A stretch of 64,000 nt of DNA. Source: Candidatus Poribacteria bacterium (GTDB taxonomy: Bacteria; Poribacteria; WGA-4E; GCA-2687025). The notes beneath the pieces were generated by a model, which did not search any database, was not told where the DNA came from, and saw nothing but the letters and a program-made list of their open reading frames with translations. Made by a program: the position numbers and the translations under genes. Each line of letters starts with the position of its first letter. Positions within the stretch are counted from its first letter, which is position 1. The stretch is from NCBI GenBank assembly GCA_026004875.1, contig BPJZ01000004.1, positions 1 to 64,000 on the forward strand, in the 5' to 3' direction. Shown here one piece after another: positions 26,207 to 35,890 of the stretch.

Positions 26207-27019
26207 TCAACTTGAGGGAGAAGGAAGCCGACGCCGCATCTGCTGGAATTCCGGGCTGTCCCGCCTGGGGTTGGAGAGCGGAGGCAGTTTACGGCTCAGC
26301 TCGCGCGTCCGACGGATCCGCTCCGCCGTGCGCGGATGGGTCGAGAACAGCTCGAACGCTCGAGGGACATCCCCCGACTCTTGAAGCAACAGCTCGAAGA
26401 AGCGGGTGAGGCCCTCCGGATCGAAGCCGGCGCGATGGAGGGTTTGAACCCCCAGAGCGTCGGCCTCTAACTCCTCGTCCCGGCTGTACTTGAGCATCAG
26501 CCCTTGACCTCCCAGCGCGATCAGCGCTCCGAGGACTTCTTCGCTCCGAGAAGGGTTCTCCCCCCGAACCAGCTCGAGGAGCACGGCCAATCCCAGCTGA
26601 CGGGTGAGCGCCTTGGCCCCATGACGAGCGGCAACGTGGCCGATCTCATGAGCCAAAACTCCTGCAAGCTCCGCCTCGTCGCGTGCAGCTCGCAACAGTC
26701 CAACGTTGACGTAGAGGAATCCGCCGGGAACCGCAAAGGCGTTCACCTCCTCCGAGTCCACAACGCGAACGCGGTACTCCAGATCGGTTCGGACGCTATG
26801 CTGGGCCAGTTGATCCACCACATCCTGGAGGTACTCGTTGATCGCCGGAGCGTCCAGGATTGGCATCTCCTTCTGAATCTTCTCGTCGAACTGGCGTCCT
26901 AGCTCCACCTCCTCTTCAGTGGTCAGCACGTTCACCGTTCGGAGCCAAGCACAACCGGACAGCGCACTCACCAACACCATCCAAATTAGCGCTCTTCCCT
27001 GACGCTCAAGAGACGGCAT
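26207..27019 (-). CDS. M48-family metalloprotease lipoprotein
   Basis: 270 residues from ATG 27019, with GGGGAAGAGAAG upstream. The signal peptide ends in the lipobox LSGC, so it is a lipoprotein of the periplasmic side. The catalytic zinc motif is HEIGH in 'LAGVLAHEIGHVAARHG', and the third ligand is in 'YSRDEELEADALGV' (E-x-x-x-D). It is organised like BepA/LoiP/YcaL-type proteases, which act in outer-membrane protein quality control, but without BepA's C-terminal TPR repeats. The next gene upstream on the same strand encodes a Wzi-like outer-membrane barrel, 13 nt away, so the pair probably forms the end of an operon with the sugar isomerase gene. Confidence 0.88.
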   Translation of the reverse strand: MPSLERQGRALIWMVLVSALSGCAWLRTVNVLTTEEEVELGRQFDEKIQKEMPILDAPAINEYLQDVVDQLAQHSVRTDLEYRVRVVDSEEVNAFAVPGGFLYVNVGLLRAARDEAELAGVLAHEIGHVAARHGAKALTRQLGLAVLLELVRGENPSRSEEVLGALIALGGQGLMLKYSRDEELEADALGVQTLHRAGFDPEGLTRFFELLLQESGDVPRAFELFSTHPRTAERIRRTRELSRKLPPLSNPRRDSPEFQQMRRRLPSPSS

Positions 27020-27032
27020 CTTCTCTTCCCCC

Positions 27033-28592
27033 TCAAGGAATTAGTAGGCCGATCTCCGCGGAAAGGCGGAGCTCGACCCCACCGCTGCCAGGCTCGTGAT
27101 CCGGCTGGCGAACGTCCTCCAGGTAGGCCGTTATCCGCCCCGAAAGGGAACGGCGCTGGACGATCAGTCTCCAGAAGCCGCCCCGTCGGGTCTCCGCGGC
27201 TCCGGCCAGAAAATCGGAGTCCTCCTCGCCGCGAAAGCGATCCTGGAGGGTGGACTCCCCCTTACGTGTTTGGTGGAAGCCCCACTCGATCCGAAACGAA
27301 GGGTCCAACCACCAGGCCAACACGATCAACAACCGGTCCGCATCGTTGGCCAACGGATGCCCCAACGGCATCCCATAATGGGAGTACTGGTTTTCGGGAA
27401 CGAGATGGGTATAGACGTATCGCCCGACACGAACGTACTCCACACGCACTTCCCCGCGTTCGCGCCATCCGGCGTGGTGAAACCCGATCAACCAGGCGAG
27501 CGCGTGGGGATCGTTCGACTTGGAGCTGTACCGGAAGTCGTCCACGAACAACTCCCCGTAGACGGCCCAGCCGGGCCGAAACGCCCACCGCAGATCGAAC
27601 CCGATCGCTGCGTTGTCATCCCGGAAGTTCGGATCGGTCGGGGTGCTGTTGTTGTACTGAGCCGCGTAAAAGGGCAATAGCGGGTTGAGGTACTCCCATT
27701 CAACGCCCCGGAGGTCTCCGCCGTAAAGGATGCTGTCCATGATTCCCAGCTCCAGGCGAGGGGTGATCTGCCAATCAATTCGATGGGCGGCAAAGTAGCG
27801 GCGAGCCAGGTAGCGACGCCCCCCTTCGTCGTGCCAAAGACGGTTGAGGACGGAAAAGAGCATCTGTCCCCGAACGCGCGGAAGCCGGACCTCCACAAGG
27901 ACTCCGTCGAGGGAGGGGGAAGCGTCGGAGAGGAGCAGGCCTCCGGTCCAGCCAGGGCCCCAGGCAACAGAGAAACGCCCCAGCTTCCAGCCGATCGAGT
28001 CCGTGGAGTAGCTCAACCCGGCTCGGAGAAAGTCGGCTGCATACCCCGCGCCAGGAAGGACGCCGTTCGGGTCCCAGGGGCGTACTCGACGATCGGCGGT
28101 CAGCCCTCCCGGCGCCGGCGGATAGAGCCCCTCGACGGGAAGGACTCGGAACTCCTGAAAGAGGCTCCAGCCGCCCTTCAGTCGGAGGAGCGCCGCCAGG
28201 TGGACCTGAGGCAGAGGGGGAAGGTCCCCCTCGGAGTCCCATTGGAGCTTTTGGGCTCCGCGAGCGGAGAACCCGAACGTCTCAGCAGGACGCGCCGCCT
28301 GGAGGGACCTCCAGAGCGCTCGGGAAAACGGGTCCAAACGCTGAACCGCCCGCCAACCGCGAGGCTCGTCCAGCTCCGCCGGACGCAGGCCCAAAAAGGG
28401 AACCGCCCCCGGCGCCCGCGTGGCCAGGAACTCGATCCGCTCCGGCCAGAGCGGATCGACAACCCCCTCCGGTCGGGGATAGGCCCAGGCACCGCCGATC
28501 AGCCATCCCAGGAAGAAGAGGAGAACTCCCCTTTTGCAGAAACGGAAACGCCCCGAAGGGACTCCCCCTCGGGGCGCAATCGGTCGTCCCAT
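27033..28592 (-). CDS. Wzi-family capsule-assembly-like outer-membrane protein
   Basis: 519 residues from ATG 28592, which lies 4 nt after the stop of the upstream sugar isomerase gene; the ORF-track start at 28643 would overlap it. The signal peptide is 'KRGVLLFFLGWLIGGAWA'. The mature protein is barrel-like and carries Wzi landmarks: 'WKLGRFSVAWGPGWTGGLLLSD', 'LDGVLVEVRLPRVRGQMLFS', 'LELGIMDSILYGG', 'LNPLLPFYAAQYNNS' and 'VYGELFVDDFRYSS'. Wzi of Escherichia coli is an outer-membrane lectin that anchors capsule polysaccharide; in other phyla the family is often not linked to capsule loci. No capsule synthesis genes are adjacent. Confidence 0.75.
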   Translation of the reverse strand: MGRPIAPRGGVPSGRFRFCKRGVLLFFLGWLIGGAWAYPRPEGVVDPLWPERIEFLATRAPGAVPFLGLRPAELDEPRGWRAVQRLDPFSRALWRSLQAARPAETFGFSARGAQKLQWDSEGDLPPLPQVHLAALLRLKGGWSLFQEFRVLPVEGLYPPAPGGLTADRRVRPWDPNGVLPGAGYAADFLRAGLSYSTDSIGWKLGRFSVAWGPGWTGGLLLSDASPSLDGVLVEVRLPRVRGQMLFSVLNRLWHDEGGRRYLARRYFAAHRIDWQITPRLELGIMDSILYGGDLRGVEWEYLNPLLPFYAAQYNNSTPTDPNFRDDNAAIGFDLRWAFRPGWAVYGELFVDDFRYSSKSNDPHALAWLIGFHHAGWRERGEVRVEYVRVGRYVYTHLVPENQYSHYGMPLGHPLANDADRLLIVLAWWLDPSFRIEWGFHQTRKGESTLQDRFRGEEDSDFLAGAAETRRGGFWRLIVQRRSLSGRITAYLEDVRQPDHEPGSGGVELRLSAEIGLLIP

Positions 28593-28596
28593 CGGA

Positions 28597-29598
28597 TCAG
28601 TGTTCCGCAAACTGGGCGTCAAAGGCGATTTCGGAGGGCTCAAAGTCCAGCCGCCGGAGGAACTCGCAAGCCTCTCGTGCCCCGTGCTCGCGATTCATCC
28701 CGCTGTCCTCCCACTCCACCGAGAGCGGGCCGTTGTAGCCGATCTCGTTCAGAGCGCGGATGATCTCCTCAAAGTTGATCGAGCCGCGTCCGGGGGAGCG
28801 GAAATCCCAGTATCGCCGCGAGTCGCCGAAATTGGTGTGTCCACCAAAGACGCCCACTTCACGAGGCACCGGCGACCACCAGACGTCCTTCATGTGGGCG
28901 TGATAGATGCGATCGCGGAACTTGCGGATGAACAACACGTAGTCCACCCCTTGATAGCCCAGGTGGCTGGGATCGTAGTTGAAGCCGAACGCCTCACGAT
29001 GGCCGATCGCCTCCAGGGCGCGCTCGGCGCTGACAATATCAAACGCGATCTCGGTGGGGTGGACCTCCAGGCCAAACCGGACGCCCACCTCGTCAAAGAC
29101 ATCCAGGATAGGGTTCCAGCGGTCGGCGAAATCCCGATACCCCGCCTCGATCATCGCCGGATCGTTCGGCGGGAAGGAGTAGAGCAGGTGCCAGATCGAA
29201 CTGCCGGTAAAGCCGTTGACCACCTTCACGCCAAACTTGGCGGCGGCGCGAGCGGTGTTCTTCATCTCTTCGGCGGCCCGCTCACGGACGCCCTCCGGGT
29301 CGCCATCGCCCCAGACCCGATCGGGAAGGATCGCCTTATGCCGCTCGTCGATCCGATCGCAGACCGCCTGGCCGACCAGGTGGTTACTGATGGCAAAGCA
29401 CTTCAGGCCGTACTTCTCCAGGATGTCCCAGCGCGACTGGACGTACCGGTCATCCTCTAGCGCCTTGTCCACTTCGAAATGGTCGCCCCAGCAGGCCAGC
29501 TCCAAGCCGTCGTATCCGAACTCCTTCGCCTTCTGGCACATCACCTCCAGGGGGAGGTCGGCCCACTGACCGGTGAACAGCGTGATCGGACGCGCCAT
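28597..29598 (-). CDS. Sugar phosphate isomerase/epimerase (xylose-isomerase-like TIM barrel)
   Basis: 333 residues from ATG 29598, with GAGGAGG upstream. It opens '[39 protein letters not shown]' in outline, typical of AP-endonuclease-2-like TIM barrels. '[12 protein letters not shown]', '[15 protein letters not shown]' and '[10 protein letters not shown]' supply the conserved Glu, Asp-x-x-His and His-x-Lys-Asp positions that bind a divalent metal. '[10 protein letters not shown]' near the end gives the second catalytic Glu. Such proteins isomerise or epimerise keto-sugars or inositol derivatives and are often paired with Gfo/Idh/MocA dehydrogenases, as at 22.7 kb. The substrate is unknown. 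It heads a minus-strand operon with the Wzi-like and M48 genes. Confidence 0.88.
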   Translation of the reverse strand: MARPITLFTGQWADLPLEVMCQKAKEFGYDGLELACWGDHFEVDKALEDDRYVQSRWDILEKYGLKCFAISNHLVGQAVCDRIDERHKAILPDRVWGDGDPEGVRERAAEEMKNTARAAAKFGVKVVNGFTGSSIWHLLYSFPPNDPAMIEAGYRDFADRWNPILDVFDEVGVRFGLEVHPTEIAFDIVSAERALEAIGHREAFGFNYDPSHLGYQGVDYVLFIRKFRDRIYHAHMKDVWWSPVPREVGVFGGHTNFGDSRRYWDFRSPGRGSINFEEIIRALNEIGYNGPLSVEWEDSGMNREHGAREACEFLRRLDFEPSEIAFDAQFAEH

Positions 29599-29655
29599 CG
29601 CTGAATCCTCCTCACAGAGTCGTATTCAGTCCTCAGAAGTCTGGTCTCCGGCAAG

Positions 29656-29684
29656 ACGGTAGCACAAGCCTCCCGCCCCGTCAA
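29656..29684 (-). promoter_or_regulatory. Candidate promoter for the sugar isomerase operon
   Basis: On the minus strand, TTGACG (29684-29679), 17-nt spacer, TACCGT (29661-29656), with a TG three bases before the -10 (extended -10). The predicted leader is about 50 nt. The gap of 185 nt is shared with the divergent mfd gene, for which I found no clear promoter. Confidence 0.5.
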
Positions 29685-29783
29685 CGACGACTCGAAGGCA
29701 GCGCCGATCGGCCAAAGGCGGACTCGCCGACGGCCTGAGTGTTGTGGGTCTTATGGTCGGTTTTCGGATATCATTTCAGCGCC

Positions 29784-32700
29784 ATGGAAGCCATCCTAGA
29801 ACGATTTCTCAGCGCACCGGCCTTTCGCCGGGCGGTCCGCCGGCTGGAAGCGAGCCGTCAGGGGTCTTCATCCCTTGGGGGGGTCTCCGGGAGCGCCCAT
29901 GGATTTCTACTCGCGGCGCTCAGACGCTCCTGGGAAACGAGGCGGCCCCTCCTGGCGGTGTTTCCAACCCAAGAAGAGGCCCGAAAAGCCTTCTTGGACC
30001 TGCGCACCTTGAAGGTGGAGGGGGTCGCCTTCTATCCGCTCTTACCCGACTATCTCGGCGAGCTGAGCGCCGAGCCGGTGAAAGGCCTCCGTGTCGAGCG
30101 CCTGGAGGCCTGGCGACAGCTCCAGGAAGGAGGAGTGGTGCTCACCGCTGGCGCTCCGCTCGCCCAACGGGTGCCGGACGGTCGGACGCTGTTGGGGAAG
30201 GCTCTTTCCCTGAACGTTGGCGATTGGATCGATTTCACTCAGATTCCGGCACGGCTGCGCCAGCTGGGCTATCGGCGGGTCGAGACGGTCGAGCTCAAAG
30301 GCGAGTTCACCGTGCGGGGTGGAATTGTGGACCTCTTCCCTCCAACCGCTCCTCGACCCTACCGATTGGAGTTCTTCGGGGATGAGATCGAGTCCATCCG
30401 GACCTTTGACGAGAGCACCCAGCGTTCGCTGGAATCGGTTGAGAGGGTCTGGATCGGCCCGTGTCGGGAGTGCGTCCTCGACGAAGCGGCGATCCAACGC
30501 TGGACCGCGAACGCCTCAGCGCGGATTGCCGAAACGGCGACCCCCTCTCAGCGGCGGGCGTTGGATGAGCTAACCGAAACGCTCGTCGAGACCGGCACAC
30601 TGCCTCACTTGGAGCAGTACTACCCGCTGCTATTTGAAGGGCTTCAGGCGCTTGGAGAGCTGCTTCCCCCTGACACGCTTGTTTACTGGGCGGACCCGGA
30701 ATGGACCCGCCGCGAGCTAGAAGCCTTCCTTCAGCGAATTGGACGGCTGGCCGAGGAGGATCGAAAGGCCGGACGAGTTTGGGTCTCCCCCGACGAGGCC
30801 TTTCTGAGTCCGGAGCGGCTCTGGTCGGCGCTGGAGCGCCATCCCCGCCTGATCGTCACGCCTCAGGAGCGGGAAGAGACGCTGGGGTGTCGTCCGATCG
30901 TCGAGGAAAGGGGAAGCCTCCAACGCTTCCTAGACGCTCTTCCTCGTTGGCGCGAGGAGGGGCACGCCGTGGTTCTGTTCTCGGAGTCGGCCAAGGCCGC
31001 TGTAAAGATGGAACAGATCCTGGAAGACCACCAGGTTCCTGCTGAATCGGTCCGAGTGGAGGTCGGCTGGCTCTCCGAGGGGTTTCAGTCGGAGCTTCTC
31101 CGCCTGGTGGTGATCCCTCAGGAGGCGATCTTTGGGCGGGAGCGTCGCGTTCCGCACCGCGCAGTGCGGTTTCAAGAGGGCCGTCCGCTCTTTGGCCTCT
31201 TCGAGCTGAAAGAGGGGGACTACGTCGTTCACACCACGCACGGAATCGGGCGATTCCTAGGCGTTCAGCGAATGACACTGGGAGGACAGGAGAGCGACTG
31301 TTTAATCTTGGAGTACGCCGGCGGCGAACGGCTGTACGTTCCCACCTACCATCTCGACCTGGTGCAGCGGTACATCGGGGAGGTCGAGGAGAAACCCCCC
31401 AAACTGGACCGATTGGGCGGAGCCAGCTGGGCACGGGTGAAGGCTCGAGTGCGGCGGTCGGTGGAGGAGTTGGCTGAAGAGCTGCTGGAGCTGTACGCCG
31501 CCCGGCAGATGACACCGGGACGGGTTTTTGAGGTGGATCATCCGTGGGTCCGGGAGTTTGAAGCGGCCTTCCCGTTTGAAGAGACGCCCGACCAGCAGCG
31601 GGCCATCGAGGAGGTCTACGCCGACTTGGCCAAACCGCGCCCGATGGATCGGCTGATCTGTGGCGACGTGGGCTTTGGGAAGACCGAAGTCGCGATGCGA
31701 GCGGCCTTTGTCGCCGTGCTCAACGGGACTCAGGTAGCCGTCCTGGTCCCGACGACCGTCTTGGCTCAGCAGCACTACTTCACCTTTACCGAGCGGTTCC
31801 GGGGGTTTCCGGTGGAGATTCGCCAGCTCAGCCGGCTGGTCCGCCCTGCCGAGACGCGTAGGACCTTAGAGCTGCTGAGCCGGGGCGCTGTGGATATTGT
31901 GATCGGAACCCATCGGTTGCTCTCCAAGGACGTTCGATTTCGAAACCTGGGATTGCTGATCATTGACGAGGAGCATCGCTTTGGCGTTCGGCAGAAGGAG
32001 CGCATTCGGCAGCTTCGAAAGCACGTGGACACACTGACGCTCAGCGCGACGCCGATTCCGCGCACGCTTCACATGTCGATCACCAGCTTGCGGGACCTGA
32101 GCCTGATCGCCACGCCGCCGGAGAATCGGCTTCCGATCGAGACGATCGTCACCGAGTATCGACCGGAGACCGTTCGGGAGGGAATCCTCCGAGAGCTAAG
32201 CCGAGGCGGCCAGGTCTTCTTTGTCCACAATCGGGTTCAGGGGATCGAGAGCATCGCCCAGCGGATTCGGGAGCTGGTGCCCCAGGCCCGCGTAGCCGTC
32301 GGACACGGACAGATGTCCGAGCGAGGGCTTGAGGAGACGATGCTCCGATTCGTTCGGCACGAGTACGACGTTTTGGTCTGTACGACGATCATCGAGTCGG
32401 GGTTGGACATTCCCAATGTGAACACGATCATGATCAACCGGGCCGATATGCTGGGTCTTGCCCAGCTTTACCAGCTCCGGGGGCGGGTGGGCCGCTCCGA
32501 TCGGAAGGCGTACGGCTATCTGTTCTATCCTCCGGATCGGGTGATGACCGAAGAGGCGATGAAGCGGCTGCGGGTGATTGAAGAGTTCACCGATCTGGGT
32601 TCCGGCTTTCGGATTGCACTCCACGACCTGGAGATTCGAGGGGCGGGGAACCTGCTGGGGCCGGAGCAGCACGGGCACATCGCCGCGGTCGGCTACGAAC

Positions 32701-33224
32701 TGTACTGCAAGCTTCTGGAGGAGGCGATCGCCAAAAAGCGAGGCCAGCCGCTCCTGGAGGAAGTGGAGACGCGGATTCGGCTTCCGGTTTCGGCCTATCT
32801 TCCTAGCGACTACGTCTCTGGGGACTCGGAGAAGATTCGCCTTTACCGGCGGATCGCGAACCTGCGGACCCAGGAGGAGCGGGAGGAGATCGCCCAGGAG
32901 CTTTTAGATCGCTTTGGGAAGCTGCCCGAACCGGCGGAGGTGCTGCTTGACACCGCCTATCTGAAAGCGCTAGGCTCGCGCGCGGGGGCGACGCTGGTTT
33001 CGATGGCCTCCGTCAACGATCGGGAAGCGACGATCGTTTTTGACGAGGTGCGCGCCTTGGTGTCGCCGGACCGGATTGTCGAGCTGATCCAGTCGCACCC
33101 GGGGGCGCGGCTGATGCCCCCCTGTCGGCTCGTCGTTCCGGTCGAAAGCACCGCACCCCGGGAGATCGTTCGGGAGTTGATCGCTATCTTTCACGCGCTG
33201 GAAGGCGCATCGCCGGACGGATGA
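29784..33224 (+). CDS. mfd: Transcription-repair coupling factor Mfd
   Basis: 1,146 residues, the usual length, from ATG 29784 (MEAILERF); the ORF-track TTG at 29739 has no ribosome site. Mfd is a DNA translocase that removes RNA polymerase stalled at lesions and recruits UvrA. Visible parts: the UvrB-like N-terminal module (to about 330; 'RLRQLGYRRVETVELKGEF', 'GGIVDLFPPTAPRPYRLEFFGDE'); the RNA-polymerase-binding CarD-like domain with 'GDYVVHTTHGIGRFLG'; the translocase with Walker A GDVGFGKTEVA (about 627), DEEH (about 728) and 'QLRGRVGRSDRKAYGY'; and the C-terminal TRCF domain 'KIRLYRRIANL'. It precedes the parvulin lipoprotein gene by 80 nt, an order (mfd then prsA/surA-like) also seen in other bacteria. 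Confidence 0.97.
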   Translation: MEAILERFLSAPAFRRAVRRLEASRQGSSSLGGVSGSAHGFLLAALRRSWETRRPLLAVFPTQEEARKAFLDLRTLKVEGVAFYPLLPDYLGELSAEPVKGLRVERLEAWRQLQEGGVVLTAGAPLAQRVPDGRTLLGKALSLNVGDWIDFTQIPARLRQLGYRRVETVELKGEFTVRGGIVDLFPPTAPRPYRLEFFGDEIESIRTFDESTQRSLESVERVWIGPCRECVLDEAAIQRWTANASARIAETATPSQRRALDELTETLVETGTLPHLEQYYPLLFEGLQALGELLPPDTLVYWADPEWTRRELEAFLQRIGRLAEEDRKAGRVWVSPDEAFLSPERLWSALERHPRLIVTPQEREETLGCRPIVEERGSLQRFLDALPRWREEGHAVVLFSESAKAAVKMEQILEDHQVPAESVRVEVGWLSEGFQSELLRLVVIPQEAIFGRERRVPHRAVRFQEGRPLFGLFELKEGDYVVHTTHGIGRFLGVQRMTLGGQESDCLILEYAGGERLYVPTYHLDLVQRYIGEVEEKPPKLDRLGGASWARVKARVRRSVEELAEELLELYAARQMTPGRVFEVDHPWVREFEAAFPFEETPDQQRAIEEVYADLAKPRPMDRLICGDVGFGKTEVAMRAAFVAVLNGTQVAVLVPTTVLAQQHYFTFTERFRGFPVEIRQLSRLVRPAETRRTLELLSRGAVDIVIGTHRLLSKDVRFRNLGLLIIDEEHRFGVRQKERIRQLRKHVDTLTLSATPIPRTLHMSITSLRDLSLIATPPENRLPIETIVTEYRPETVREGILRELSRGGQVFFVHNRVQGIESIAQRIRELVPQARVAVGHGQMSERGLEETMLRFVRHEYDVLVCTTIIESGLDIPNVNTIMINRADMLGLAQLYQLRGRVGRSDRKAYGYLFYPPDRVMTEEAMKRLRVIEEFTDLGSGFRIALHDLEIRGAGNLLGPEQHGHIAAVGYELYCKLLEEAIAKKRGQPLLEEVETRIRLPVSAYLPSDYVSGDSEKIRLYRRIANLRTQEEREEIAQELLDRFGKLPEPAEVLLDTAYLKALGSRAGATLVSMASVNDREATIVFDEVRALVSPDRIVELIQSHPGARLMPPCRLVVPVESTAPREIVRELIAIFHALEGASPDG

Positions 33225-33304
33225 TGAGCTTGAGAGTTTCGGAGTCGAGGACTCGCACAACGAGAGAGCTTCGCCACGCTTCGATCAGGGAGGTGATAAC
33301 TGCG

Positions 33305-35179
33305 ATGCACACGCTAACCGAGTGGATTCGCCGAGTCGGCTTGACGGTTGGACTGGCGTTTGTTGTGCTGGCCTGTGGACACGCCGCGACCGAGGTCGCC
33401 TCACAACAGCCGGCAGCCGAAGGAGATGTCGTCCTGGCCGAATTTGAGTGGAACGGCCAGAAGCACCAAATCACGCTGGCCGAAATGGAGGCGGAGATCG
33501 CCGATCTGCCGGAGTACCGCCGCGATGACTACGAAGGACCGGAGGGCCGCAAGGAGTACCTCACTCTGATGGCCGAGAGCCGGCTGCTGTTGGAGTACGC
33601 GCGGGACCTCGGCTACGAGCAGGACCCAGAGATCGAACGGAAGGTGGAACAGTACCGCCGTCAGCGGATGCTGGATGCGATCACCGACCACGAGGTGGAG
33701 AGCCAGATCACCGTCACCGACGAGGACGTTCAGCAGTACTACGAGGAGCACAAGGAGGACTTTTGGCTTCCCGAGCGGATTCGGCTCAAGCTGATCACGG
33801 TGACGAACCGGGAGCTTGCCGAGCAGGTGTTAGAGGAGATCCAGTCGGGTAAAACGACGCTGGACAAACGGGCGGCGGAGCTTTCGGCGCAGAACCTGAA
33901 CGTCGGGCCGGGCGGCGGAAACGACGGCGACACCGGCTTGTTCGCGCGGGACACCTTTGAGGACGCCGAGCCGTTCGTCGAGAAGGCCTTCTCGATGCAG
34001 GTGGGCGAGATGACCGACGAGATCTTCACCCTGGAACGTCGTGGGCAGACCTACTATATGATCTGGCGCGTGGATGAGCGGGCCGAGCCTCGTCAGATGA
34101 CCCTCGAAGAGGTCGAGCGCCGGATCCGCCGAACGGTCAACTACGAAAAGCGGAACGCTCGAAAGGCCGAGTGGGAAGCCCAGCTCCGTGAGGTCGCCCA
34201 ACTGAGCGTCTACGAGGATCGGGTTCCGGAGCCGTCCCTTCAGGAGAACGGCTCGCTCAACCTGGAGGCTCCCTTCGGCGAGAGTCCCGACCTTGGACTT
34301 ATCCTGGCGGAGTACAACTGGGGCGGACAGTCGTACCAATTCACGCTCGCCGACCTCCTGGACCGGTATCGGGACCTGACGGAGTACCGAAAGACCCGGC
34401 TGAACTCCCGCGAGCGGTGGATCGAGTTCCTCAACGAACAGCTGACCGAAGCTCTGAAGGTCCACGAGGCCAAAGACCTGGGCTACGGCTACACCGAAGA
34501 GGACGAACGACGGCTCCAAGAGTACCGCCACCAGTTGATGGTCGAAAAGCTGGTCCGTGAGGAGGTGGACGAGAAGATCTCTTACACCGAAGAGGACCTA
34601 CAGGCCTATTACGAAGAGCATCGGGACGAGTATATTGAGCCGGAGAAGGTCCGGTTGACCTGCATCACCCTCACCGACCGAGAGGAGGCCGAAAAGCTCC
34701 TGGAAGAGATTAAGAACGGCCGAGATATCGTCGAGGCGGCGCGCACTTACAGTGAGATGGGCAAGAACGCCGGCCCTGGTGTTGGCAACTACGGCGACAC
34801 CGGCCTGTTCGATCGGAGCACCTACGGCCACGCCAAGGAGTTCACCGAGGCGGCCTTCTCTTTGGCCGTCGGAGAGATCACTCCGGAGGTGGTCGTCCAA
34901 CCGCTGCAGGACCAGACCTACTACATGATCTTCCGGGTGGAGGAGAAGCAACCGCAACGATACAAGACGCTGGACGAGGTGCGCCGCCAAGTGGAGCGGG
35001 CCGTGGAGAAGGTCAAAAAACGCGAGCGGCTCCAAGAGTGGCTGGCCGGGCTCAAGGAGAAGGCCAACCTGCAAATTTACTACGATCGACTCCCACAGGA
35101 GGTCGGTCAGGCAGAAGAGGGGGCATCTTCGGAGACCAGCGCAGAAGCGACGACGCCAACCGAAGACGCAGAGGAGTAA
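33305..35179 (+). CDS. Lipoprotein with tandem parvulin-type (PrsA/SurA-like) units
   Basis: 624 residues from ATG 33305, preceded by GGGAGGTGAT, a near-complete anti-16S match; the ORF-track start at 33221 overlaps mfd. The signal peptide ends in the lipobox VLAC. The protein contains the same unit twice, offset by about 290 residues: a strand 'LAEFEWNGQKHQITLAEM' versus 'LAEYNWGGQSYQFTLADL'; a helical arm; 'YYEEHKEDFWLPERIRLKLITVTN' versus 'YYEEHRDEYIEPEKVRLTCITLTD'; then a PPIC-like fold with GGNDGDTGLF (about 202) versus GNYGDTGLF (about 493). These are SurA/PrsA-type chaperone and prolyl-isomerase units for folding exported proteins. It sits just upstream of a SurA-N protein and LptD, suggesting a role in outer-membrane protein assembly. 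The tail is a Glu/Thr-rich linker. Confidence 0.85.
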   Translation: MHTLTEWIRRVGLTVGLAFVVLACGHAATEVASQQPAAEGDVVLAEFEWNGQKHQITLAEMEAEIADLPEYRRDDYEGPEGRKEYLTLMAESRLLLEYARDLGYEQDPEIERKVEQYRRQRMLDAITDHEVESQITVTDEDVQQYYEEHKEDFWLPERIRLKLITVTNRELAEQVLEEIQSGKTTLDKRAAELSAQNLNVGPGGGNDGDTGLFARDTFEDAEPFVEKAFSMQVGEMTDEIFTLERRGQTYYMIWRVDERAEPRQMTLEEVERRIRRTVNYEKRNARKAEWEAQLREVAQLSVYEDRVPEPSLQENGSLNLEAPFGESPDLGLILAEYNWGGQSYQFTLADLLDRYRDLTEYRKTRLNSRERWIEFLNEQLTEALKVHEAKDLGYGYTEEDERRLQEYRHQLMVEKLVREEVDEKISYTEEDLQAYYEEHRDEYIEPEKVRLTCITLTDREEAEKLLEEIKNGRDIVEAARTYSEMGKNAGPGVGNYGDTGLFDRSTYGHAKEFTEAAFSLAVGEITPEVVVQPLQDQTYYMIFRVEEKQPQRYKTLDEVRRQVERAVEKVKKRERLQEWLAGLKEKANLQIYYDRLPQEVGQAEEGASSETSAEATTPTEDAEE

Positions 35180-35185
35180 TCGGCC

Positions 35186-35860
35186 ATGCGCAACCGTTGG
35201 GCAGCTGCAGCGCTGGTCTGGGGTCTCGCGCTTGGGGTGCTGATCCCCTTCGCTTCGGCGAAGGTGGTCAACCGGATCGTCGCGATCGTCAACGAGGAGG
35301 TGATCACCCAAGGGGACCTGGACCGACTGATTCAAGAGCAGGCGTTGATGTTGCGGGTCGCCCAGCGGCTGAGCTTAGAAGACGCTCTACGGATCGCCCG
35401 CGCCGACGCGGCGGCCCGACTGGACGACCTGATCGCCACAGCGCTCTTAGAGCAGGAGGCCCGACGCCAGGAGCAGGAGGACCCCGCGCTCCAGATCACC
35501 CAGATCATGCTGGATGAAGCGATCCGCCAGTTCCGGATGGAGAACCGTTTGTTGGACGATCGGGCCTTTCGCGAGGCGCTCCAGCAACAGGGCTACACGG
35601 AGGCCTCGTTCCGTCGGGAGATGCTCAAGAGCTTGCGAATCCGCGAGCTGCTCAAACGGGAGATCGTCCCTCGCCTGAACGTGACCGACCAGGACGTTCT
35701 GAACTTCATGGAGGCAGATCCGGGCCGGTTTGCGAACAAAGAGGAGGCCGAAGTCGCCCTGCGGGAGCAGCGGTTCGCCGAGGAGCGCGATCGCTACGTT
35801 CAGCGGCTGCGCGAGAACAGCTTTGTGAAGGTTCTGGTAGACCCGAGCGCTCTCCCTTGA
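35186..35860 (+). CDS. surA: SurA N-terminal-domain periplasmic chaperone
   Basis: 224 residues from ATG 35186, only 6 nt after the previous stop. The signal peptide is 'AAAALVWGLALGVLIPFASA'. The mature protein begins 'KVVNRIVAIVNEEVITQGDLDRLIQE', a clear SurA_N signature, followed by long helices ('DARLDDLIATALLEQEA' type) and 'ITQIMLDEAIRQFRMEN'. Unlike Escherichia coli SurA (about 430 residues, two parvulin domains), this one stops after the helical chaperone core, so it has no isomerase domain of its own. Parvulin units are instead present in the proteins encoded on either side. The likely role is periplasmic chaperoning of outer-membrane proteins such as the adjacent LptD. Confidence 0.85.
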   Translation: MRNRWAAAALVWGLALGVLIPFASAKVVNRIVAIVNEEVITQGDLDRLIQEQALMLRVAQRLSLEDALRIARADAAARLDDLIATALLEQEARRQEQEDPALQITQIMLDEAIRQFRMENRLLDDRAFREALQQQGYTEASFRREMLKSLRIRELLKREIVPRLNVTDQDVLNFMEADPGRFANKEEAEVALREQRFAEERDRYVQRLRENSFVKVLVDPSALP

Positions 35861-35890
35861 GGCAATGACCCGATACGGACCGAACCGATC

